A DNA stretch of 64,000 nucleotides from Oceanospirillum sp047518265 (lineage in GTDB: Bacteria > Pseudomonadota > Gammaproteobacteria > Pseudomonadales > Halomonadaceae). The stretch is from positions 256,516 through 320,515 of the forward strand of contig JAKZRG010000003.1 in NCBI GenBank assembly GCA_047518265.1, in the 5' to 3' direction. Made by a program: the position numbers and the translations under genes. The notes beneath the pieces were generated by a model. That model did not search any database. It was not told where the DNA came from and saw nothing but the letters and a program-made list of their open reading frames with translations. How positions within the stretch are numbered: the stretch's first letter is position 1; every line of letters begins with the position of its first letter. Shown in pieces: positions 24,938 through 33,136 of this stretch.

Positions 24938-26092
24938 ATGACAAAAAATATCTCAGATGATTTTATTCAATCGACAGAACGTCGTCGATTTTTTGAGACC
25001 GCAGGAAAGTTTGGCTTTACTGCTGCAGTAATGGCGGGCGCAGCCGGTAGTTTGATGTCTGCAGAAGCAACAGCTGCGGTATCAAATGAGGATCAAGAGC
25101 GTAAGAAAGCGGCTAAATATACCATGACTATTGCAACAGCCTATATTTTGGGCGCATCGCGTAGTTACCCTATCATGCAATTGGATTTTAAAGAAAATAT
25201 CCAAAACCTGACCAATGGCCAAGTTTATGTCAAGTTGGCTCCTGGTGGGCAGTTAGGTGCAGGTGGTGCGTTAGCCCAGAAAGTGCAACAGGGAACAATT
25301 CAAGCGGCTCAACATTCATTATCAAACTTTGCCTCTTTTGCACCAGTAGTTGATTTAATCAATGTGCCTTATTGGTGTGGCGAAAATCAAAAGTTTATCA
25401 ATCTGGTCAATTCTAAGACTTGGCAAGATGAGGTGAACCCTAAACTTGAGGCTCGTGGGTTTAAACCGCTCTGGTATGTTTGTATTGATCCCCGTGTTGT
25501 CGCTGTTCGTAAAGGTCGGGAAGGTATTGTACGTACGCCGGATGATCTACGTGGCGTAAAGTTCCGAGTACCGGGTTCAAAAATTCTACAACAGTTCTAT
25601 CGTTTATTAGGTGCAAACCCGACTCCGGTTGCTTGGGGAGAAACACCTTCAGCAATTAAACAGGGTGTCGCAGATGCTTTAGATCCTTCCGTTGAAGCAC
25701 TGAACATCTTTGGCTTTAAGGATGTACTGTCCTCTGTCAGTTTCATCCGTTCAGTACCAGATGCTCAGGTTTTCTCCTGTAACTTGAAGTGGTTTAACAG
25801 TCTTCCACGTGATGTGCAGGAAGGCATTGAGCGAGCAAGTGAAGTGACGTCTCACCAGAACCTTGCAAAAGTACCAGCCGCCCGTGCTTATGCCATGGCT
25901 GAGCTTGCCAAAAATGATGTGAAATTTTACTCCCCTACCGATGATGAGATGGCTCAATGGGTGGCGACTGCAGGCCATCAACTGCCTGTTTGGGATAAAA
26001 CGAAGATGGAACTGGCCGGTTCTATCGATACCTTCGAAAAACTGTTGGAAGCTGCTAATACCCGTGGGCGTTATTACGTTCATGACGTCTAA
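24938..26092 (+). CDS. TRAP transporter solute-binding protein (DctP family) with Tat signal
   Basis: This periplasmic binding protein of 384 residues begins with a twin-arginine signal (ERRRFFETAG, R15-R17) and a mild hydrophobic stretch ending at SAEATAA, so it is exported folded through Tat; tatABC lie at 44247 in this window. The mature part is a DctP-type fold, with FRVPGSKILQQFYRLLGANP containing the conserved Arg that binds the ligand's anionic group. Small and large permeases follow. Next to hpsNOP the substrate is probably DHPS, in the role of HpsKLM of marine bacteria. The frame is open from a TTG at 24908, but GGAG six bases before the ATG at 24938 decides the start. Confidence 0.92.
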   Translation: MTKNISDDFIQSTERRRFFETAGKFGFTAAVMAGAAGSLMSAEATAAVSNEDQERKKAAKYTMTIATAYILGASRSYPIMQLDFKENIQNLTNGQVYVKLAPGGQLGAGGALAQKVQQGTIQAAQHSLSNFASFAPVVDLINVPYWCGENQKFINLVNSKTWQDEVNPKLEARGFKPLWYVCIDPRVVAVRKGREGIVRTPDDLRGVKFRVPGSKILQQFYRLLGANPTPVAWGETPSAIKQGVADALDPSVEALNIFGFKDVLSSVSFIRSVPDAQVFSCNLKWFNSLPRDVQEGIERASEVTSHQNLAKVPAARAYAMAELAKNDVKFYSPTDDEMAQWVATAGHQLPVWDKTKMELAGSIDTFEKLLEAANTRGRYYVHDV

Positions 26093-26122
26093 GCCCTAGT
26101 ATTTTAGAGGGGGAGTCTAGTC

Positions 26123-26134
26123 GTGGCATGCCAC
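26123..26134. other. Perfect palindrome between TRAP binding protein and permease genes
   Basis: GTGGCATGCCAC can form a short hairpin in the 88-bp gap after the binding-protein gene. Such hairpins often protect the upstream mRNA so that binding protein exceeds permease; that role is assumed here. Confidence 0.4.
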
Positions 26135-26180
26135 TTTTAGGCTCTATTGTACGTAGCTTAACCGTTTTAGGAGGTCTGAT

Positions 26181-26696
26181 ATGAAGGCTTTTATCTCTAA
26201 ACTTGATCAAGAATGTGAGCGATGGTTATGCCTTATATTCTACTCGATGATTGTGGCGACAATTGTATCGGAAGTTATTCGTCGGTTTGGGCTTAGCTAT
26301 TCCTCCATTTGGGGGGAGGAGATCGCACGATATGCCTTTATTTATTTGGCATGGTTTGGTGCAGCGTTAGCGATTCGAAACCGTTCTCATATTCGAATTG
26401 ATGTCCTATTGAATTCGCTGGGTCGTCGGAGTAAAGCCGCGCTTTATCTGTTTGGCGACTTTGCTTCTCTGATCCTGGCTGTTGTTGCTTTATGGGTTTC
26501 GATTGATCCGGTACTGACCTCTATCGAGTTTGGCTCGGTAACGGATGGACTGCGGATCAGTAAGGCATGGTTTCTAATGGCTGTTCCACTGGCTTTCTCT
26601 TTAATCGTACTGCGCTTGTTGCAGTCGATATGGCGAGATATACAGGATCTGTCTCAAGGCAGAGAAGTATTTACGGGCAATAGCTTGATTGAATAG
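26181..26696 (+). CDS. TRAP transporter small permease (DctQ family)
   Basis: The 171-residue protein has four predicted membrane helices and the DctQ hallmark WGEEIARYAFIYLAWFGAA in helix 2. It partners the large permease that starts 11 bp downstream and the binding protein upstream, forming a sodium-driven TRAP importer in the inner membrane. AGGAGG precedes the ATG closely. Confidence 0.93.
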   Translation: MKAFISKLDQECERWLCLIFYSMIVATIVSEVIRRFGLSYSSIWGEEIARYAFIYLAWFGAALAIRNRSHIRIDVLLNSLGRRSKAALYLFGDFASLILAVVALWVSIDPVLTSIEFGSVTDGLRISKAWFLMAVPLAFSLIVLRLLQSIWRDIQDLSQGREVFTGNSLIE

Positions 26697-26707
26697 GAAG
26701 CGTTGAA

Positions 26708-28021
26708 ATGTACAACTATATGCTTGATCAGGCTGCTCAAATAAGTTACGGGCCTGCTATTTATCTCCCCGTGATAGCTATGATCCTGATGATTATCGCG
26801 GCAGTGCCAATCTGGGTTGTATTAGGCCTGGGTTCTTTGGCAATGCTGATGACAACAGAAGTATTACCTTTATCTCTATTTGGTGAAGCGCTGTTTGATG
26901 GTATTGACGCCTTTGCTTTGATTGCGATTCCTTTGTTTATTTTGACCGGCGATGTATTAGTGCGTACCGGGCTATCTAACAAATTATTGGATGTTGCAGA
27001 AGCGACGGCAGGCAGTGCCAAGTCTGGCTTAGGAACTTCAACAGTGCTTGGCTGTGGTTTCTTTGCTTGTATCTCTGGTTCTGATGCTGCAGGTGCTGCT
27101 GCGGTGGGTCGGATGACAATTCATCGACTGGTAGAGCGTGGATATCCAAAGGCTTACGCCTGTGCTTTGGTTGCGGCCGGGTCTTGTACCGGTATTCTAA
27201 TACCGCCATCAATCGCTTATATCATTATTGGTTTGATTCTAGGTATATCCGCATCAACATTGTTTCTTGCGGCGGCCATTCCAGGTTTGTTAATCATGGC
27301 TTCTATCATGCTGACCAATGTTGTGCTTAACGCATTGAACGGTTATGAAGATTCCAAGCAAGGCTTCTCTATGAGTCGTTGGCTCAAGGCTGTATGGGAT
27401 GGACGTTATGCCCTGATGATTCCATTTATCATCCTAGGTGGTATTTACTCAGGCATGTTTACACCAACCGAAGCAGCAGGTGTAGCCGTAATTGTTGGTT
27501 TAGCTATCGGTTTCATGCAGAAGACCATTAGCTGGCGCGATTTTCCTAAGATGTTACTGAGTTCGGCCAAAGTCAATGGAATGATTCTACCCATTATTGC
27601 TATGTCTCTACCACTGGCACAGACATTGGCTGTATTGGAAGTACCGCAAACATTTGTATCTGTTATGACGGAGCTAACAGATGATCCTGTTCTGCTGCTG
27701 CTGATCATGATTGGTATTCTTATTCTTGCAGGCTGTGTGATGGAGACGACTCCTAATATTGTTGTTTTATCTCCGATCTTATTACCGCTTGCTCGTTCTA
27801 TCGGTATGGATGATATCCACTTTTGTATTGTGATGGTGTCTGCGCTTGGGGTTGGATTTATTACGCCACCACTGGGGCTCAATCTGTTTGTGGTATCAGG
27901 GGTCAGCGGCACACCGGTATTACAGGTAGCAAGATACGCCCTGCCCTATGTTCTTTCTATGCTTGCCGTCGTTCTGTTACTTGCTTTTGTGCCTGAATTA
28001 TCACTTTGGGCTTTAACGTAA
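26708..28021 (+). CDS. TRAP transporter large permease (DctM family)
   Basis: This 437-residue membrane protein has about twelve helices. It shows the DctM features GSDAAGAAAVGRMTI, GSCTGILIPPSIAYIIIG and, in the second half, GCVMETTPNIVVLSPILLP and FITPPLGLNLFV. It is the sodium-coupled elevator subunit of the TRAP importer. The gene follows dctQ closely and precedes hpsN by 154 bp, in line with import and catabolism being expressed together. Confidence 0.94.
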   Translation: MYNYMLDQAAQISYGPAIYLPVIAMILMIIAAVPIWVVLGLGSLAMLMTTEVLPLSLFGEALFDGIDAFALIAIPLFILTGDVLVRTGLSNKLLDVAEATAGSAKSGLGTSTVLGCGFFACISGSDAAGAAAVGRMTIHRLVERGYPKAYACALVAAGSCTGILIPPSIAYIIIGLILGISASTLFLAAAIPGLLIMASIMLTNVVLNALNGYEDSKQGFSMSRWLKAVWDGRYALMIPFIILGGIYSGMFTPTEAAGVAVIVGLAIGFMQKTISWRDFPKMLLSSAKVNGMILPIIAMSLPLAQTLAVLEVPQTFVSVMTELTDDPVLLLLIMIGILILAGCVMETTPNIVVLSPILLPLARSIGMDDIHFCIVMVSALGVGFITPPLGLNLFVVSGVSGTPVLQVARYALPYVLSMLAVVLLLAFVPELSLWALT

Positions 28022-28096
28022 ATTAGGCGTCATTATTTAATTTAAACACCCTTTTAACCTGAAATTTTATCGTTAACGATTTGTTTACGAGGGATT

Positions 28097-28120
28097 CGTA
28101 TGCCTGAAAAACGGTATACG
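28097..28120 (+). other. Intercistronic hairpin before hpsN
   Basis: CGTATGCC and GGTATACG pair over 8 bp (one G-U) with loop TGAAAAAC. A further palindrome, ATCGTTAACGAT, lies about 25 bases upstream. There is no T-run. It may mark an mRNA processing point between transport and catabolic genes. Confidence 0.45.
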
Positions 28121-28175
28121 GGACTGTTAGACCATAACAAAAACTGAATGTAATCCTTATTTGGAGACTTAGACT

Positions 28176-29477
28176 ATGACTATTCGATACCTGAAAAAAG
28201 CTTCTAAAACTGCAGCCACTGGCCATGATGATGTGAGCAAACTTGTCACCGATATGCTGGGAGAGATCGATGCAGGTGGCGAAGAAAAGGTTAAAGAATA
28301 TACTAAAAAACTGGATAACTGGGACGGTGAAATTCTTGTCTCTGAAGAGACCATTGCCGCGGCTGAGCAATCGATTACTCAGCAGATGAAAGATGATCTT
28401 CAGTTTGCTCACGATCGTGTGCGTAAATTTGCGGAAAAACAACTGGCTTCCATGAGCGAGTTTGAGACTGAGCTATCACCGGGTTTGTTTGCGGGTCAAA
28501 AGCTGATTCCTATGAATACAGCGGGTTGTTATGTCCCTGGCGGTCGTTATTCCCATGTTGCCTCGGCCATTATGAGTATCACGACGGCAAAGGTAGCGGG
28601 CGTTAAAAATGTTGTGGCCTGTTCACCAGCTCGTCCAGGTGTCGGGGTTAATCCTGCAATTCTTTATACCATGAAGCTTTGTGGTGCAGATCATATCTTG
28701 GCTCTGGGTGGTGTTCAGGCTATTTCTTCTATGGCGAATGGCCTATTCACTGGTAACTCTGCAGATATCTTGGTGGGCCCTGGTAACCGTTTTGTTGCTG
28801 AGTCCAAGCGCCAGCTGTTTGGTCGTGTTGGTATTGATATGTTTGCTGGTCCTTCTGAGATTGCTGTAATTGCTGATGCGAGCGCAGATCCTGCAATAGT
28901 TGCTTCTGATCTGGTTGGCCAGGCGGAACATGGCCCAGATACCCCTGCCTGGTTGTTTACTGACAGCAAGGAACTTGCCGAGAAGGTTATGGCGCTAATG
29001 CCTGGTTTAATTGAGGCATTACCTGAAATTGCACGTGAGGCAGCAACGACAGCTTGGCGTGACTATGGCGAAGTTATCCTGTGTGATACTCGCGAAGAGT
29101 TGGTGCAGGTGAGTGATGAATATGCCTCTGAGCACCTTGAGGTTCAATGTGAAGATCTGGATTATTGGCTGCAAAATCTAACCAATTACGGTTCTTTGTT
29201 CTTGGGTGAAGAAGCAACAGTTGCGTTTGGCGATAAGTGTTCTGGGCCGAATCATATTTTACCAACCAAGGGTGCAGGTCGTTATACCGGTGGTCTTTCT
29301 GCCAGCAAGTTTATCAAGGTTGTGTCTTATCAGCGTTTGACCCGTGAAGCTAACCGTGAGGTTGCGGCAGTTACGGCACGTATATCACGCTTAGAGGGTA
29401 TGGAAGCTCATGCGCGTACGGGTGATGACCGCCTGCGTAAATACTTCCCAAACGATGACTTCCAACTGGAATACTAA
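28176..29477 (+). CDS. hpsN: Sulfopropanediol 3-dehydrogenase (HpsN)
   Basis: The 433-residue enzyme belongs to the histidinol dehydrogenase family. It retains the zinc and catalytic residues: Q and H in GQAEHGPDTP, E and H in SEHLEV, Asp in FGDKCSGPNHILP, and the C-terminal His in GMEAHARTGDDR. The setting (SDR and zinc dehydrogenases behind it, suyAB upstream, no other histidine genes) argues for HpsN, which oxidises (R)-DHPS to (R)-sulfolactate with two NAD+. It is translationally close to hpsO (3-bp gap). A HisD function is the alternative and is unlikely here. Confidence 0.92.
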   Translation: MTIRYLKKASKTAATGHDDVSKLVTDMLGEIDAGGEEKVKEYTKKLDNWDGEILVSEETIAAAEQSITQQMKDDLQFAHDRVRKFAEKQLASMSEFETELSPGLFAGQKLIPMNTAGCYVPGGRYSHVASAIMSITTAKVAGVKNVVACSPARPGVGVNPAILYTMKLCGADHILALGGVQAISSMANGLFTGNSADILVGPGNRFVAESKRQLFGRVGIDMFAGPSEIAVIADASADPAIVASDLVGQAEHGPDTPAWLFTDSKELAEKVMALMPGLIEALPEIAREAATTAWRDYGEVILCDTREELVQVSDEYASEHLEVQCEDLDYWLQNLTNYGSLFLGEEATVAFGDKCSGPNHILPTKGAGRYTGGLSASKFIKVVSYQRLTREANREVAAVTARISRLEGMEAHARTGDDRLRKYFPNDDFQLEY

Positions 29478-29480
29478 ACG

Positions 29481-30251
29481 ATGAATGGTCAACTGGAATC
29501 TTACAGTTTGGCCGGTCGAGTTGCCCTCGTCACCGGGGGTAATTCAGGGATCGGTAGGGCGATGGCATTGGCGTTAGCCGGTGCAGGCGCCCAAGTGGTT
29601 GTGATGGCGCGTCGTGCAGAACCCTTGTATGAAAGTGTCCGGCTCATCGAAGAACAAGAAGGGCAGGCAGCAGCGGTTGTGGCAGATCTTAGCGATCTGA
29701 AACAATTGGATGAGCTTGTTGAGCAGATTACAAAGCCCTTTGGTGCACCGGATATCTTGGTTAATGCAGCAGGTTTGAACCTGCGGCAACCCGTTGATGA
29801 AATTAGCCCAGAGTCTTGGGATCAGACTTTGAATATTAATTTGAAAACACCATTTTTTCTAGCCCGTGCACTAGTGCCTGCCATGAAGGCTAAAGGCTGG
29901 GGGCGGGTGGTTAATATTGCCTCGTTACAGTCTGAAAGGGCGTTTGCAAATAGCTTACCTTACGGTGCCTCTAAGGGCGGTGTTGCACAGATGACCCGCG
30001 CTATGGCTGAAGCCTGGTCGGCAGAGGGGATTAATTGTAATGCCATTGCTCCGGGCTTTTTCCCAACGGAACTGACGGCTCCAGTATTCAACGATACAGA
30101 GCGCGCGCAGAAACTAGCGGATCAAACATCGATTGGCCGCAACGGTCAGCTGACGGATTTGGATGGCCCGTTGATTTTCCTGGCTTCAAGAGCCTCTGAT
30201 TATGTCACTGGTCAAGTGCTCTTTGTTGATGGCGGTTTTACCGCTAAGTAG
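29481..30251 (+). CDS. hpsO: DHPS 2-dehydrogenase, short-chain type (HpsO)
   Basis: This 256-residue short-chain dehydrogenase has the dinucleotide motif TGGNSGIG, the NAAG motif, and the catalytic Ser and YGASKGG (Tyr-x3-Lys). It ends with VTGQVLFVDGG, typical of classical SDRs. In the hps pathway an SDR and a zinc dehydrogenase together convert one DHPS enantiomer into the other through the 2-oxo compound, so that HpsN can use both. The assignment rests on the hpsN-hpsO-hpsP order; the sequence alone gives only an SDR. Confidence 0.85.
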   Translation: MNGQLESYSLAGRVALVTGGNSGIGRAMALALAGAGAQVVVMARRAEPLYESVRLIEEQEGQAAAVVADLSDLKQLDELVEQITKPFGAPDILVNAAGLNLRQPVDEISPESWDQTLNINLKTPFFLARALVPAMKAKGWGRVVNIASLQSERAFANSLPYGASKGGVAQMTRAMAEAWSAEGINCNAIAPGFFPTELTAPVFNDTERAQKLADQTSIGRNGQLTDLDGPLIFLASRASDYVTGQVLFVDGGFTAK

Positions 30252-30353
30252 TCTGACTATCAGCTAAATGGCGTTGAGTCATGTAGAGACCTAGTAGGTC
30301 AATTTAAGAGCTCTAATAGATTTTAAGAGTTCTAATAGATTAAGGGGGATGCT

Positions 30354-31349
30354 ATGAAAGCACTTGTCTATACCGCAAACAATGAGATGACCTTCCGTGA
30401 TGAACCGCTGCCACAAGTGGCACCGGGTGATGCTCTGGTTCGTATCGAAGCCGCAGGAATTTGTGGTTCGGATATGCATGCCTATCATGGGCATGACCCT
30501 CGTCGTGTCCCGCCGCTGGTCTTGGGGCATGAGGCCTGTGGCGTTGTGGTTGAAGGGCGATATAAAGGCCAGAGGGTTGTGCTTAATCCACTGATCACTT
30601 GTGGTGAGTGCCATGCTTGTCTGACTGGGCGTACTAATTTATGTGGTAATCGCACGGCTATTGGTTTGGCGCGCCCAGGGGCTTTAGCCGAGTTGACCAC
30701 TATTCCTGAAACAAACCTTATCCCTATACCAGAGGATATGAATCCTGTTCATGCGGCCCTCGCGGAACCTGCTGCTACGGCCCTGCATGCTTTGGCATTG
30801 GCAGAGAAAATTGCAACTCGACCATTAAGTGAAGGGCGAGCCTTGGTTATCGGTGCAGGCTCTATAGGCCTGCTCGTCGCTCTTTTCCTGAAGAGTAAGG
30901 GGTGCCAGGAGATTGTACTGAGTGATACCAATCCTCTGCGACTTGAAACAGCTCAAGCAACTGGTGTATGTCAGGTACATAACCCTATTCATGACGCCAA
31001 ACTAGAAGAAAATGGTTTTGAGTTAGTCGTTGATGCGGTTGGTGCAACGGTGACACGCAGCGTTTCTGTGCAGGCCGTGAAACCGGGTGGCATTTTGCTG
31101 CATGTGGGTTTACAAGAATCCGCAGGTGAATTGGATGTGCGTAAACTGACTCTTTTCGAAGTGAGCTTTATCGGTTGTTTTTCTTATACGCAGGTTGATA
31201 TGCAGGCTGCTGTGGGCGCACTTTATAGTGGTGCTTTAGGTGATCTTGCCTGGGTTGAAACCCGTAAACTGGACGATGGCGCTCAGGCCTTCGTCGATCT
31301 TGATCAGGGGAAAACAGCTGCAGCCAAGATTGTGCTTTGCCCATCTTAA
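30354..31349 (+). CDS. hpsP: DHPS 2-dehydrogenase, zinc-dependent type (HpsP)
   Basis: The 331-residue medium-chain dehydrogenase has the catalytic zinc ligands in GICGSDMHAYHG and LGHEACGVV, a structural zinc site in CGECHACLTGRTNLC, and the NAD-binding VIGAGSIGLLV. It follows the SDR gene with a strong AGGGGG ribosome binding site. In characterised hps clusters the zinc enzyme acts on the opposite DHPS enantiomer to HpsO. It is slightly shorter than most family members but shows no missing motif. It is the last catabolic gene; the structured gap to pntA follows. Confidence 0.85.
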   Translation: MKALVYTANNEMTFRDEPLPQVAPGDALVRIEAAGICGSDMHAYHGHDPRRVPPLVLGHEACGVVVEGRYKGQRVVLNPLITCGECHACLTGRTNLCGNRTAIGLARPGALAELTTIPETNLIPIPEDMNPVHAALAEPAATALHALALAEKIATRPLSEGRALVIGAGSIGLLVALFLKSKGCQEIVLSDTNPLRLETAQATGVCQVHNPIHDAKLEENGFELVVDAVGATVTRSVSVQAVKPGGILLHVGLQESAGELDVRKLTLFEVSFIGCFSYTQVDMQAAVGALYSGALGDLAWVETRKLDDGAQAFVDLDQGKTAAAKIVLCPS

Positions 31350-31360
31350 GTGATGATTAG

Positions 31361-31505
31361 CCGGAATTAAGCGTTTTGGAATGACAGGTTCCGAGCATCC
31401 AATGCTCCTAAAGTTAGGAGCAGGGTGGATACCTTAATTCTGGCTATCACAACATGTCCCTAATTTTTAAATAACTTACGTTTCCGTGAGTAAGGGACTG
31501 TTGTG
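31361..31505 (+). ncRNA. Structured RNA leader between hpsP and pntA
   Basis: Two complex folds lie side by side. Fold 1 has an outer stem CCGGAATTAA (31361-31370) with TTAATTCTGG (31434-31443), one G-U pair. It encloses a perfect 8-bp hairpin TGCTCCTA / TAGGAGCA (31403-31422) extended by ATCC / GGAT, and a possible GGAA / TTCC side stem. Fold 2 pairs CACAAC and GTCCCT (31448-31461) with AGGGAC and GTTGTG (31493-31505), around an apical stem ACTTACG / CGTGAGT with loop TTTC. Neither is followed by a T-run. The pntA start codon is 57 bases further. This may be a regulatory leader of pntAB; I recognise no known riboswitch class. Confidence 0.55.
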
Positions 31506-31561
31506 TCCAGAATTCTTTCAATACTCGTATTTATTCAGCATACATAAAGGGGAAGTAAGCC

Positions 31562-33124
31562 ATGAGAATTGGTGTCCCAAAGGAAATAGAAGAAGGTGAA
31601 AAGCGCGTAGCCTTGACTCCTGAAGTGGCTACTCAGCTCCAGAAGTTGGGGTTTACCATTGCCATTGAGTCTAAAGCAGGTGAAGCCGCTAGTTTTGGTG
31701 ATGAGCAGTATGATCAGGTCGGCGTTGAGGTTATCGAAGATCCGCGTGAGCTTTGGACTACCTCCGATATCATTATGAAGGTACGTCCTCCTAAAGAACA
31801 TCCAGAGCTTGGTTTCTATGGTGTTGAGTTATTAAAAGCACATCAGACGCTGATTAGTTTTCTCTATCCCGCACAAAACCCTGAGATGCTGAAAGAACTC
31901 TCTGAGCGCGGCGTGACCGCTTTGGCGATGGATAGTGTGCCTAGGATCTCCAGAGCGCAGAAAATGGATGCGCTCAGCTCTATGGCAAACATTGCTGGCT
32001 ATAGGGCAGTCGTTGAAGCAGCGCAACACTTTGGTCGCTTCTTTACGGGGCAGATTACTGCTGCGGGCAAAATTCCTCCTGCCAAAGTACTTGTCATCGG
32101 TGCTGGTGTGGCAGGTTTGGCGGCGATTGGAGCGGCCAAGAGTATGGGCGCTGTCGTCAGGGCTTTTGACACTCGACCCGAAGTAAAAGAACAAGTTGAG
32201 AGTATGAACGCTGAGTTCTTGATGCTCGACTTTGACGACGAAGATGGTTCTGGTGATGGCGGCTATGCCAAGACGATGAGTCCGGAATTTATTAAAGCTG
32301 AAATGGATCTGTTTGCCGCACAAGCTGCGGAGGTAGATATCATCATTACTACCGCTTTGATTCCCGGAAGACCTGCACCTGAGCTTATCACAGAGCGTAT
32401 GGTTGCCAATATGAAACCCGGCAGTGTCATTGTCGATTTGGCTGCTGAAGCCGGCGGTAATTGCAAACTGACGGAAGCTAATAAGGTAGTGATCAAACAT
32501 GGCGTAACTCTAATCGGTTATACCAATCTTCCGAGTCGTTTGGCTGCACAATCCAGCCAGCTGTATGCCACCAATTTACGTCATCTATTGACGGATCTCT
32601 GCCCTGAAAAAAACGGAGAACTCGATGTCAATATGGATGATGAGGTGATTCGCGGTGCGACAGTCGTTGATAGTGGTGAAATTACCTGGCCACCTCCTGC
32701 ACCAAGAATATCTGTCGCACCAAAAGAAGATGTTGGTATTAAAGCTAAAGAAGCTTTGGAAAAAGCAGCTGTAAAACCTGCTCATCCTCTCTCTTTTTTA
32801 ATTCCTTTAGCGGCCTGTGGGTTGGTGCTGTTTGGCTTAGGTATGGTTGCGCCTCCTGCATTTATCGGCCATTTGTCAGTCTTTGTTTTGTCCTGCTTTA
32901 TCGGTTACATGGTGATTTGGGGGGTATCTCATTCCTTACACACCCCGTTGATGAGTGTGACCAATGCAATCAGCAGCATCATTGTTATTGGTGCCTTGAT
33001 TCAAATTTCTAGCACCAGTCCTCTGGTTGCAGGGCTGGCTACTTTGGCTGTTTTTATTACCAGTATCAATATCGTGGGCGGTTTTGCTGTTACCCAGCGC
33101 ATGTTGCGTATGTTTAGGAAGTAG
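31562..33124 (+). CDS. pntA: NAD(P) transhydrogenase alpha subunit (PntA)
   Basis: The 520-residue protein has the E. coli-type architecture. An NAD(H)-binding domain I (about 1-380) opens with MRIGVPKEIEEGEKRVALTP and holds VLVIGAGVAGLAAIGAA and the RAFDTRPEVKEQVESM segment; three to four membrane helices follow (about 405-515). With PntB it couples proton movement to hydride transfer between NADH and NADP+. Placement beside the DHPS dehydrogenases, which yield NADH, suggests it turns part of this into NADPH. GGGGAAG precedes the ATG. A structured leader lies upstream. Confidence 0.96.
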   Translation: MRIGVPKEIEEGEKRVALTPEVATQLQKLGFTIAIESKAGEAASFGDEQYDQVGVEVIEDPRELWTTSDIIMKVRPPKEHPELGFYGVELLKAHQTLISFLYPAQNPEMLKELSERGVTALAMDSVPRISRAQKMDALSSMANIAGYRAVVEAAQHFGRFFTGQITAAGKIPPAKVLVIGAGVAGLAAIGAAKSMGAVVRAFDTRPEVKEQVESMNAEFLMLDFDDEDGSGDGGYAKTMSPEFIKAEMDLFAAQAAEVDIIITTALIPGRPAPELITERMVANMKPGSVIVDLAAEAGGNCKLTEANKVVIKHGVTLIGYTNLPSRLAAQSSQLYATNLRHLLTDLCPEKNGELDVNMDDEVIRGATVVDSGEITWPPPAPRISVAPKEDVGIKAKEALEKAAVKPAHPLSFLIPLAACGLVLFGLGMVAPPAFIGHLSVFVLSCFIGYMVIWGVSHSLHTPLMSVTNAISSIIVIGALIQISSTSPLVAGLATLAVFITSINIVGGFAVTQRMLRMFRK

Positions 33125-33136
33125 GGGGAGAATATT

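Noticed and set aside
27445..27912. Open frame of 155 codons antisense to the TRAP large permease gene
   Set aside because: It is a shadow of the permease gene with a Pro/Ser/Thr-rich translation and no ribosome binding site.
28176..29477. Histidinol dehydrogenase (hisD) as the identity of this gene
   Set aside because: The fold is the same, but no other histidine genes are present and the TRAP, SDR, zinc dehydrogenase and suyAB neighbours point to sulfopropanediol dehydrogenase.
31832..32500. Open frame of 222 codons antisense to pntA
   Set aside because: It lies wholly within a clear pntA gene, has low-complexity, His- and Ser-rich sequence with no recognisable motif, and is explained as a shadow of the codon usage of pntA.
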